This document shows, in pieces, positions 8,434-18,600 of a DNA stretch of 64,000 bases (positions are counted from its first letter, which is position 1; each line of letters opens with the position of its first letter). Below the pieces are notes generated by a model. The model made no database searches. It worked only from the letters and a program-made list of their open reading frames with translations, and was not told the DNA's origin. The DNA is from Mycolicibacter longobardus. GTDB taxonomy: Bacteria; Actinomycetota; Actinomycetes; Mycobacteriales; Mycobacteriaceae. A program made the translations under genes and the position numbers. The stretch lies in assembly GCF_002102265.1 (NCBI RefSeq), contig NZ_LQPG01000055.1, forward strand, positions 89,422 to 153,421, read 5' to 3'.

Positions 8434-8510
8434 CCCGCTCGAGCCGCCTGTGGCGCTCGCCGGTAGCTTGTAGCGGAGCTATTTTCACCGAACCCACGGG
8501 GGACGCACTG

Positions 8511-9968
<1,458 letters not shown>

Positions 9969-9979
9969 TCTTCTTCGGC

Positions 9980-10039
9980 GCGAGCAGACGCAGAATCGCA
10001 CCACGGGATACCGCTGTGGGCGATTCTGCGTCTGCTCGC
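9980..10039. terminator. Long perfect inverted repeat between sahH and tmk
   Basis: Arms of 20 bases (9980-9999 and 10020-10039) are perfectly complementary around a 20-base loop. It starts 12 bases after the sahH stop and ends 17 bases before the tmk start. It lacks a T-run, as many mycobacterial terminators do. The arm sequence, beginning GCGAGCAGACGCAGAATCG, looks like a motif I recall as scattered in mycobacterial intergenic DNA, so it may be a mobile palindromic element serving as a terminator. Confidence 0.65.
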
Positions 10040-10056
10040 CGGATTAGGCTCGGCGC

Positions 10057-10686
10057 GTGCTGATCGCGATCGAAGGGGTCGACGGCGCCGGGAAGAACAC
10101 CCTGGCCCAGGGGCTGCGCACGGCGTTCGAGCAGGCCGGCAAGTCGGTGGCGACGCTGGCGTTTCCCCGCTACGGCGACTCGGAGACCGCCGACCTGGCC
10201 GCCGAGGCGTTGCACGGCCGACACGGAGATCTGGCGGATTCGGTCTACGCCATGGCGCTGTTGTTCGCGCTGGATCGCGGCGGGGCCCGCGCCGAAATTG
10301 GCCGCCTGCTGCACTTCCACGACATCGTGCTCTTGGATCGCTACGTCGCCTCCAACGCCGCCTACAGCGCCGCCCGGCTGCATCAGGACGCCGCCGGGGA
10401 AGTGGTGGACTGGGTCCGGCAGCTGGAATTCGGCCGGCTCGGGCTGCCCGCGCCGGACTGGCAGGTGCTGCTCGACGTCCCCGCCGAACTGGCCGCGCAG
10501 CGCGCCCGGCACCGCGAGGACCACGACTCCGCCCGAGCCCGGGACAGCTACGAACGTGACGACGGCCTGCAGCGCCGCACCGGCGAGGTGTACCGCGGGT
10601 TGGCCCGAGCCGGCTTCGGCGGCCGGTGGCAGGTGGTCGGTCCCACGGTCTCCGCGGCCGAGTTGGCGGGTGTCCTGCGCGGGTAA
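10057..10686 (+). CDS. tmk: Thymidylate kinase
   Basis: A 209-residue dTMP kinase (dTMP + ATP to dTDP). The P-loop is EGVDGAGKNTL, the substrate region FPRYG and the DRY motif (LLDRYVASNAAYSAARL) are present, as is the R-rich lid segment. The start is GTG at 10057, right after the hairpin. Length matches the M. tuberculosis enzyme (214). It lies directly upstream of mtrA, the order conserved in mycobacteria. Confidence 0.95.
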   Translation: MLIAIEGVDGAGKNTLAQGLRTAFEQAGKSVATLAFPRYGDSETADLAAEALHGRHGDLADSVYAMALLFALDRGGARAEIGRLLHFHDIVLLDRYVASNAAYSAARLHQDAAGEVVDWVRQLEFGRLGLPAPDWQVLLDVPAELAAQRARHREDHDSARARDSYERDDGLQRRTGEVYRGLARAGFGGRWQVVGPTVSAAELAGVLRG

Positions 10687-10738
10687 CTCCGCGAAACGCG
10701 CGTGTGGTAGCAGGATTTTGTCTCGATCTGGTGACACC

Positions 10739-11425
10739 ATGTACGCCATGAGGCAAAGGATTCTTGTCGTCGATGACGACGCGTCGCTGGCCGAGATGCT
10801 CACCATCGTGCTGCGTGGGGAGGGTTTCGACACCGCGGTCGTCGGCGACGGCACCCAGGCGCTCACCGCGGTGCATGAGCTGCGGCCCGATCTGGTGCTG
10901 CTGGACCTGATGCTGCCCGGCATGAACGGCATCGACGTGTGCCGGGTACTGCGCAAGGATTCCGGCGTACCGATCGTGATGCTCACCGCCAAGACCGACA
11001 CCGTCGACGTGGTGCTCGGGCTGGAATCGGGCGCCGACGACTACATCATGAAACCGTTCAAGCCCAAGGAGCTGGTGGCCCGGGTGCGGGCCCGGCTGCG
11101 CCGCAACGACGACGAGCCGGCCGAGATGCTCTCGATCGCCGACATCGACATCGACGTCCCGGCGCACAAGGTGAGCCGGGGCGGTGAACAGATCTCGCTG
11201 ACCCCGCTGGAGTTCGACCTGCTCGTGGCGCTGGCACGTAAACCCCGCCAGGTGTTTACTCGTGAGGTGCTCCTCGAACAGGTGTGGGGATACCGGCATC
11301 CGGCCGACACCCGGCTGGTGAACGTGCACGTCCAGCGCCTGCGGGCCAAGGTGGAGCAAGACCCGGAGAACCCGACTGTGGTGCTGACCGTTCGAGGAGT
11401 GGGTTACAAGGCCGGACCTCCGTGA
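10739..11425 (+). CDS. mtrA: Response regulator MtrA (OmpR family)
   Basis: A 228-residue essential regulator that ties DNA replication and cell division to envelope state. The receiver domain shows the acidic pocket VVDDD, phospho-acceptor Asp in LVLLDLMLPG, and the Lys in DDYIMKPFKPKEL; the C-terminal winged helix carries ISLTPLEFDLLVALARKP and TVRGVGYK. Except for scattered changes it matches the M. tuberculosis protein over its whole length, including the length of 228. The MYAM start at 10739 is chosen by that match; MRQR at 10748 is the alternative. Operon with mtrB and lpqB. Confidence 0.97.
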   Translation: MYAMRQRILVVDDDASLAEMLTIVLRGEGFDTAVVGDGTQALTAVHELRPDLVLLDLMLPGMNGIDVCRVLRKDSGVPIVMLTAKTDTVDVVLGLESGADDYIMKPFKPKELVARVRARLRRNDDEPAEMLSIADIDIDVPAHKVSRGGEQISLTPLEFDLLVALARKPRQVFTREVLLEQVWGYRHPADTRLVNVHVQRLRAKVEQDPENPTVVLTVRGVGYKAGPP

Positions 11426-11506
11426 TCCCCATCCCCACGGGGGAGCGCAGGTGATCGTCGCGTCTTCGACGAGGCAGAGCGCCAGCGGTGCTGAGGAGAA
11501 GCGCCA

Positions 11507-13156
11507 GTGATCTTCAGTTCCAGACGGCGGCCCCGGCGTTCGGGTCCGCTGCTGCTCGGCGTGAACACGCTGCGCCGTGCGGTGCAGGTCGCCTGGCGCC
11601 GTTCGCTGCAACTGCGCGTTGTGGTGCTGACACTGGGTCTGTCGGCCGCGGTCCTGCTGGCGCTGGGGTTCGTGTTGACCAGCCAGATCACCGATCGGGT
11701 GCTCGACGTCAAGGTACGGGCGGCTACCGAGCAGATCGAACGGGCGCGTGTCACGGCCGGCGGCATCGTCGGCGGTGAGGAGTCCCGCTCGCTGACGTCG
11801 AGTCTGCAGCTGGCCCGCAACACGCTGATGTCCAAGACCGACCCGGCCCTCGGCAGCGGAACCGCGGGAGCCTTCGACGCGGTGCTGGTGGTGCCCGGGG
11901 AGGGGCCGCGTGCGGCCACCACTGCCGGGCCGGTCGACCAGGTTCCGGCCGCGCTGCGCGAATTCGTCAAGGCCGGCCAGGTCAGCTACCAGTACGCCCC
12001 CGTGCACGTCGAGGGTTTCGCCGGACCGGCGCTGGTGATCGGCACGCCGACGACGTCGCGGATCACCAACCTGGAGCTGTACCTGATCTATCCGCTGGGC
12101 ACCGAGCGCAACACGATCAGCATGGTGCGCGGCACCATCGCCACCGGGGGCCTGGTTCTGCTGCTGCTACTGGCCGGCATCGCCCTGCTGGTGTCGCGAC
12201 AGGTGGTGCTGCCGGTGCGGTCCGCCTCGCGGATCGCCGAACGGTTCGCCGAGGGACACCTGTCCGAACGGATGCCGGTGCGCGGCGAAGACGACATGGC
12301 CCGGCTGGCGGTGTCGTTCAACGACATGGCCGAGAGCCTGTCGCGCGAGATCACCCAGCTCGAAGAGTTCGGCAACCTGCAGCGCCGGTTCACCTCCGAT
12401 GTCAGCCACGAGCTGCGCACCCCGCTGACCACGGTGCGGATGGCCGCCGACCTGATCCACGACCACAGCGAAGACCTGGAACCCTCGCTGCGGCGGTCCA
12501 CCGAACTGCTGGTCAGTGAACTGGACCGGTTCGAATCGCTGCTCAACGACCTGCTGGAGATCTCCCGCCACGATGCCGGGGTGGCCGAACTGTCCGTGGA
12601 GTCGGTGGACCTGCGCTCGACGGTCAACAGCGCCCTGGAGAACGTGGGTCACCTGGCCGCCGACGCGGGCGTCGCGCTCAAGGTGGACATGCCCAGCGAA
12701 GGGGTCATCGCCGAGGTCGATCCGCGCCGGGTGGAACGCATCCTGCGCAACCTGATCGCCAACGCCATCGATCACGCCGAGCACAAGCCGGTGGTGATCC
12801 GGATGGGCGCCGACGAAGACACGGTGGCGGTCACCGTGCGCGACCACGGGGTGGGGCTGCGGCCGGGGGAGGAGAAACTGGTCTTCAGCCGGTTCTGGCG
12901 CGCCGACCCGTCCCGGGTACGACGCTCCGGCGGCACCGGGCTGGGCCTGGCGATCAGCGTGGAGGACGCCCGGCTGCACCAGGGTCGGCTGGAGGCCTGG
13001 GGTGAGCCCGGCAAGGGCGCGTGCTTCCGGCTTACCCTTCCGTTGGTGCGCGGCCACAAGGTCACCACCAGCCCGCTGCCGATGAAGCCGGTGAGCCCTG
13101 CCGAGCGCCGGGAACGTCGTCTGCGGGCTCGCGAACATGCCGAGAGGAGCGGGTGA
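11507..13156 (+). CDS. mtrB: Sensor histidine kinase MtrB
   Basis: A 549-residue membrane sensor that phosphorylates MtrA. Two transmembrane segments (about residues 38-60 and 213-233) flank an extracytoplasmic domain; then HAMP (VVLPVRSASRIAERFAEGHLSER), the dimerisation helix with the phospho-His in SDVSHELRTPLTTV near residue 301, and an HATPase domain with N box (NLIANAIDHA), G1 (DHGVGL) and G2 (GGTGLGLAI). Start is GTG. The proline-rich C-terminal tail of the M. tuberculosis protein is shortened here. Its stop overlaps the lpqB start (TGATG). Confidence 0.96.
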   Translation: MIFSSRRRPRRSGPLLLGVNTLRRAVQVAWRRSLQLRVVVLTLGLSAAVLLALGFVLTSQITDRVLDVKVRAATEQIERARVTAGGIVGGEESRSLTSSLQLARNTLMSKTDPALGSGTAGAFDAVLVVPGEGPRAATTAGPVDQVPAALREFVKAGQVSYQYAPVHVEGFAGPALVIGTPTTSRITNLELYLIYPLGTERNTISMVRGTIATGGLVLLLLLAGIALLVSRQVVLPVRSASRIAERFAEGHLSERMPVRGEDDMARLAVSFNDMAESLSREITQLEEFGNLQRRFTSDVSHELRTPLTTVRMAADLIHDHSEDLEPSLRRSTELLVSELDRFESLLNDLLEISRHDAGVAELSVESVDLRSTVNSALENVGHLAADAGVALKVDMPSEGVIAEVDPRRVERILRNLIANAIDHAEHKPVVIRMGADEDTVAVTVRDHGVGLRPGEEKLVFSRFWRADPSRVRRSGGTGLGLAISVEDARLHQGRLEAWGEPGKGACFRLTLPLVRGHKVTTSPLPMKPVSPAERRERRLRAREHAERSG

Positions 13157-15024
13157 TGCGCGGCATTCATGCGGCGGTCCCAGCTTCGCCTCTCCTCCGT
13201 CGAGCCTCGCTGAACCGCCGGGTTCATGCGGCGGTCCCAGCTTCGCCTCTCCTCCGTCGAGCCTCGCTGCTGCTGCTCGCCGCGATAGCGATGGCCCTCG
13301 TACTGGTATTACTGGCGGGCTGCGCGGGGGTGCCCAGCACGTCGGCCCCGCAGGCGATCGGCACGGTGGAGGCCCCGCCGCCCTCGGTGCTGCCCAAGCC
13401 CACGCCCGGGATGGATCCCGACGTGCTGCTGCGGGAATTCCTCAAGGCGACCGCCGATCCCGCCAACCGGCACCGGGCGGCGCGGCAGTTCCTCACCCAG
13501 GAGGCATCCGACGCCTGGGACGACGCCGGCAGCGCGCTGCTGATCGACAACGTGGTGTTCGTCGAGACCCGCAGTGCCGGCCGGGTCGCGGTCACCATGC
13601 GGGCCGACATATTGGGGTCGCTGTCGGACATGGGAGTCTTCGAAACCGCCGAGGGCGCACTGCCCGCCCCGGAACCGATCGAACTGCTCAAGACCTCCGA
13701 GGGCTGGCGTATCGATCGGCTGCCCAACGGGGTCTTCCTGGACTGGCAACAGTTCCAGGCCACCTACAAACGCAACACGCTGTACTTCGTGGATCCGACC
13801 GGCAAGACGGTGGTTCCCGACCCCCGCTACGTCGCCGTGTCCGACCCGGATCAGTTGGCCACCGAGCTGGTGTCCAAGCTGATCGCCGGACCGCGCCCGG
13901 AGATGGCCGGGGTGCGCAACCTGCTGGGTCCGCCGTTGCGGCTGCGCGGGCCGGTGACCCGAGCCGACGGCGGCAAGAGCGGGGTGGGCCGCGGCTACGG
14001 CGGCGCGAAGATCGACCTGGACAGTCTCTCGACCACCGACCCCAACACCAGGCAACTGCTTGCCGCGCAACTGATTTGGACCTTATCCAGGGCCGACATC
14101 AAGGGGCCGTATGTGATCGACGCCGACGGCGCGGCGCTCGACGACAGGTTCCCCGAAGGCTGGACGACTTCCGACGTTGCCACCACCGACCCCGGCGCCT
14201 CGGACGGCGCCGGCGCCGGCATACACGCGCTGGTCGGCGGATCCTTGCTCGTCCTGGACGGGCAACAGGCGAACAGGGTGCCCGGGGCGTTCGGCCGCGA
14301 ACCCGACCAGGAGTCGGCTGCGCTGTCCCGCAACGGGCGCCAGGTGGCGTCGGTGGTGGTGCACCCCACCGGCCCCGACCCCGAGGCCACGCTGTGGATC
14401 GGTGATCTCGGGGGCGAGGCCGTGCAGGCCGCCGAGGGACACACCCTGTCGCGGCCGAGCTGGTCACTGGACGAGGCGGTGTGGGTGGTGGTCGACGGCA
14501 ACTACGTGCTGCGGGCCATCCAGGAGGTGGCCTCCGGGCGCCCGGCCCGGATCCCGGTGGACTCCGGAGCGATCTCCGCGCGGTTCCCCGGACCGATCAG
14601 CGAGCTGCAGCTGTCCCGAGACGGCACCCGCGCGGCGATGGTGATCGGCGGCCAGGTGATCCTGGCCGGTGTCGAGCAGATGCCGGGTGGCCAGTTCGTG
14701 CTCCACTACCCGCGCCGGCTGGGTTTCGGGCTGGGCTCCTCGGTGGTGTCGCTGAGCTGGCGCACCGGCGACGACATCGTGGTGAGCCGGTCCGATCCCA
14801 AGCACCCGGTGTCCTACGTCAACATCGACGGGGTGAATTCCGATGCGCCGAGCGGCAATCTGCAGCTGCCGATGTCGACGATCGTCGCCGATCCGTCCAC
14901 GGTGTATGTGGCCGATCCGCGCGGAGTGCTGGCGCTGTCGTCATCGGTGGCCGAGGACGAGCAGAGCTGGTCGCCGGTGGCGCCGTTCATGGTCGGCGGC
15001 GCGGTGCCGGTGCTGCCGGGCTGA
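13156..15024 (+). CDS. lpqB: Lipoprotein LpqB with repeat-extended signal peptide
   Basis: A 622-residue lipoprotein that interacts with MtrB and modulates MtrAB signalling. The lipobox LAGC follows a strong hydrophobic core; then a GerMN-like region and a beta-propeller-like C-terminal half closely matching M. tuberculosis LpqB (STSAPQAIGTVE, TYKRNTLYF, LGFGLGSSVVSLSWRTGDD). Oddity: the N-region before the hydrophobic core is about 38 residues and contains two near-identical 19-residue units (HAAVPASPLLRRASLNRRV) coded by a 57-bp repeat found elsewhere in the window. The start overlaps the mtrB stop. No better downstream start exists (the next Met lies inside the hydrophobic core). Confidence 0.93.
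   Translation: MRGIHAAVPASPLLRRASLNRRVHAAVPASPLLRRASLLLLAAIAMALVLVLLAGCAGVPSTSAPQAIGTVEAPPPSVLPKPTPGMDPDVLLREFLKATADPANRHRAARQFLTQEASDAWDDAGSALLIDNVVFVETRSAGRVAVTMRADILGSLSDMGVFETAEGALPAPEPIELLKTSEGWRIDRLPNGVFLDWQQFQATYKRNTLYFVDPTGKTVVPDPRYVAVSDPDQLATELVSKLIAGPRPEMAGVRNLLGPPLRLRGPVTRADGGKSGVGRGYGGAKIDLDSLSTTDPNTRQLLAAQLIWTLSRADIKGPYVIDADGAALDDRFPEGWTTSDVATTDPGASDGAGAGIHALVGGSLLVLDGQQANRVPGAFGREPDQESAALSRNGRQVASVVVHPTGPDPEATLWIGDLGGEAVQAAEGHTLSRPSWSLDEAVWVVVDGNYVLRAIQEVASGRPARIPVDSGAISARFPGPISELQLSRDGTRAAMVIGGQVILAGVEQMPGGQFVLHYPRRLGFGLGSSVVSLSWRTGDDIVVSRSDPKHPVSYVNIDGVNSDAPSGNLQLPMSTIVADPSTVYVADPRGVLALSSSVAEDEQSWSPVAPFMVGGAVPVLPG
13166..13268 (+). repeat. 57-bp dispersed repeat, tandem pair inside lpqB
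   Basis: Two copies of a 57-bp unit (first starts at 13166, second at 13223; the second is cut short at 13268). The length is divisible by 3, so the lpqB frame is kept. The same unit occurs as a tandem pair at 55303-55415 and as one inverted copy at 46151-46203. Within the unit, CGGCGGT near the 5' end can pair with ACCGCCG near the 3' end, so it may fold as a hairpin like REP or MIRU elements. Confidence 0.85.
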
Positions 15025-15626
15025 GCGTTGCCCCGCTGGGGAGCCCCGAACGCCCACTACATGTGAATTACATGTGCAAAGATGTGAAAACGATCGGGTA
15101 CGGCGGCGTGAGTTGCCGAAACCGGGCAGAAAAACCCGGAGGATTGTCTCGGTTTGGCCTGAGTCAGGTGTCGCCTCGCGCGGGTCCGCATATACGCAAT
15201 AGGAACTTTGACACCACCAATTCTTGCCGGATCACGTCCCTGCGCCACATCCATATAAAGACTATTTATAATTGGGCATTGTAAAAATTATCTGCTCCTG
15301 CGTGGCGCCGGTGTCGTGACGGGGTAAGTGCTGGACACGGAGCACGCCGCCAATCGTTGGTCGCCAGGGCGTCGCGGGCGGTGGGTGTGAAGAAAAGCGT
15401 GTGGAATCCACAAAATGGACAATTGACCCATTTCGCGACGGACTGGGCCCGCGGTGTAAAGCGATTGGACATCGCTACCCCATAAAAATCACGAAACAAT
15501 AACGTATTGATCACGGTAATGTCACAAAGTGCAATTCGTCATTAACCTAAGAATCGCCTGTGTCATACGCTGCCGACATTCGAGTCGCCGATCATTCGGG
15601 ACCGGTCCCAACGTCAGGAGCGGATC
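15025..15626. other. 600-base gene-free, AT-richer region upstream of the giant repeat protein
   Basis: Base composition is clearly lower in GC than in the flanking genes, especially about 15210-15300 and 15480-15560. It begins with closely spaced ACATGTG, ACATGTG and AGATGTG words at 15059-15087. I see no convincing gene; a leftward 82-codon frame at 15266-15514 has no family resemblance. It most likely holds the promoter and long leader of the gene at 15627, which has a GGAG ribosome site at 15616-15619. Confidence 0.5.
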
Positions 15627-18600
15627 ATGCAACAGGCACTTCGGCCGTACATCACCACCGGCGTCGTCCTATTCGGTACCAGCCTCATCGCCGTCGCGCC
15701 GGTCACACCGCTGCTCCCCGATGTGCAGGCGCGCACGGTCTCGCTGGCGGGTGACGCCTCGGACATCATGGGGGCCTACCAGGATCTCTACGCCGACACC
15801 CTCGCAAACCTGCAAGCCATGAGCAATGCCGAGCCGTTCCCGGTGCTGCAACAGATCATCGCCAACTGGACGGGCTACCTCGAGCAGCTCAGCGCCGATC
15901 CGCAGTCGATCGGCGTCGTGGCGGCGGACATTGCGAACCACCTGCAGCAGGTGACCAGCCTGATCATGAACCTGCTGCCGACAATCGGCGCCCAGATCCT
16001 TCCCCTTCCGGCGCCGATCTCGGTAGAACTCTCGACACCGCTGGCCATGATGATTGCCGGCCTGGGTCCGTTGGTGACCACGCTCAACGAGCTCAACGGG
16101 ATCATCGGAACGATCCAGGCGGCCACCGACCCGGATGCCCTGCTAGCCGCGCTGTTGACGGCTCCGGCCCATCTCCTCAACGCTTACCTCAACGGCACCG
16201 ACAGCCTCGATCTGCTGGGGGTGAGCATTCCTGCCTTCAACGGACTGCTGGTCCCCGGGCAGGTACTCGACACCGAGGTGTCCGTCGGCGAGCTCCTGAC
16301 CCAGCTGGACGGCCTGCTCGGCGGCCTGGGCAATCTCCTCAATGCCTTGGGCGGAGACAACATTGACCTGGGCGGACTGCTCGACAATGTGCTGACCACC
16401 CCGCTGCAGGGGCTGCTGGGGGACCTGGGGTTGGGCACACTCACGCTGGGCGGGTTGCTCGACGGCGTGGGAATGGGCGGCCTGGGTCTCGACCAGCTGC
16501 TGGGAACGCTCGGCGTGGGTGACGTGACGCTGCCCGGCCTGCTGGGTGACCTGGGATTGGGCGGTCTGACGTTGGGCGGCCTGCTGGGCGGCGTGGGTCT
16601 GGACGGCGTGACGCTGGGTGACCTGCTGGCGGATGTGGGTTTGGGCGGCATGACGTTGTCCGGGTTGCTGGGCGGTGTCGGCATGGGAGACACCACGCTG
16701 GCTGAATTGTTGAGCAATGTCGGTGTCGGCGACACACCGCTGTCTGAGCTGCTGGCCGATGTGGGGTTGGGCGACGCCGTCCTGCCCGGCCTGCTGGAGA
16801 ACCTGGGGCTGGGCGATCTGACGCTGGTCGGGCTGTTGGACGGCGTGGGGCTGGGTGACCTGACGTTGCCCGCCTTGCTCGGTGGCGCGGGTCTGGGCCA
16901 GATGACGCTGCCCGGGCTGCTCGACGGGGTGGGGTTGGGCGACACCACGCTGGTCGGGTTGCTGGACAGGGTTGGGTTGGGTGGCCTGGACCTGGGGGCA
17001 CTGTTGGGTGCCGTCGGGCTGGGTGGGACCACGTTGCCGGATCTGATCGAGGATCTGGGGTTGGGCAACACCAGCCTGGTCGGGTTGTTGGACGGTGTCG
17101 GGTTGGGTGACCTGACGCTGCCGGCTCTGCTCGGTGGTGCGGGGCTGGGTCATATGACGCTGCCGGGGCTGCTCGATGGGGTGGGTTTGGGTGACACCAC
17201 GCTGGTCGGGTTCCTGGACGGAGTGGGCCTGGGCAGCCTGAACGTCGGGTCACTGTTGGGGGCTGTCGGGCTGGGTGGGACCACGCTGCCCGACCTGGTC
17301 GAGGACCTGGGAATGAGCGATCTGACCCTGGGCAGCCTGCTGGGCGGGCTGGGAACAGCGGACGTGACGCTGGGCGGCCTGATGGACACCTTGAACCTCA
17401 CCGACCTGAGCGTGGGCGGCCTGGTCGGCGCCGTCGGCCTGGACAACCTGGATCTCAGCGGACTGCTGACCGGCATCGGTCTGGGCGGTACCACACTGCC
17501 CGACCTGATCGGCGACCTGGGCTTGGCCGACCTGACGTTGGGCGGGCTGGTCGGCGGCGTCGGGGCGGGCGGCACCACGCTGCCCGAGCTGTTGTCCCAC
17601 ATGGACATGGGCGACATGACGCTGTCCGGGATGGTCGGCGCCCTGCTGGGCACCACGACACTGCCCGACATGCTCACCAGCCTCGGCCTGGGCGGCCAAA
17701 CCCTGGGTGGCCTGCTGGGTGGCCTGGATCTGGGCGGAATGAGCCTGCACACCCTGTTCCACAACCTGAACATGAACGGCCTGAGAGTCATGGACGTGCT
17801 GAATGACCTCGGGTTGGGCAACATCAGCATCGGCACAATGATCACCAACATGGGGCTGGGCAGCATGGGCCTGCACAGCCTGGTCAACAACCTCGGTATG
17901 GGCGGCCTGACCTTGGTGAATGTGTTGAACACGGTCGGCGTCGGGCAGATGGGGCTGGGCGGGCTGCTGAGTACGTTCAACGTGACCCTGGGCGCCGGCT
18001 CATTGTTGACCTTCCTGGGTGCCGAACCCTCGGTCATCACCGATGTCCTCGACGCGCTCACCCTGAATGACCTCATCAACATGACCGGTATCACCGTCGG
18101 CGGCCTGCTGGACTTCTTTGGTCTCAACCAAACCCTGAACGCGCTGTTGGGCAACATCGCCGCGCAAGGAGGCGGGGTGAGCCTGAGCGGGGTGTTGCAC
18201 GGGTTGGGGCTCTACAACATGACATTGCCCGCCATGCTGTCGAACCTGGGTCTGGGTAATTTCACTCTGGGCTGGACCGGATGGAACGGCCTGCTGCAGG
18301 TCCTGGGGTTGGAGCACATGAGCGTCAACGGCCTGCTGAACGCGGTGGGCATCGGCGACGACAACCTGGTAGCCATGCTGAACAGCCTGGGCCTGGGCAT
18401 GAGCCTGCCCACTCTGCTGGACAACGTCGGGATCGGCGGCCTGAGCCTCAACGACGTCGTCGGCAGCCTGACCTTGGGCACCATGAACCTCGACGGCCTG
18501 CTGAACGCCTTGGGCATCGATGACCTGAACCTGGCCAACCTGCTGCAGAACCTGGTCGGCGGCCTGACCCTGCCGGGCCTGATCAACAACCTGGGTCTGG

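Noticed and set aside
8434..8510. SAH or SAM riboswitch before sahH
   Set aside because: The 77-base leader shows no recognisable pseudoknot arrangement or conserved riboswitch core.
13156..13300. lpqB frameshift or false start
   Set aside because: The frame runs cleanly from an ATG overlapping the mtrB stop through the repeats into the lipobox; the repeat length is a multiple of three, so no frameshift is needed.
15266..15514. 82-codon minus-strand frame in the AT-rich gap, with a CPFC pair
   Set aside because: No ribosome site, no recognisable family and composition expected by chance in this region.
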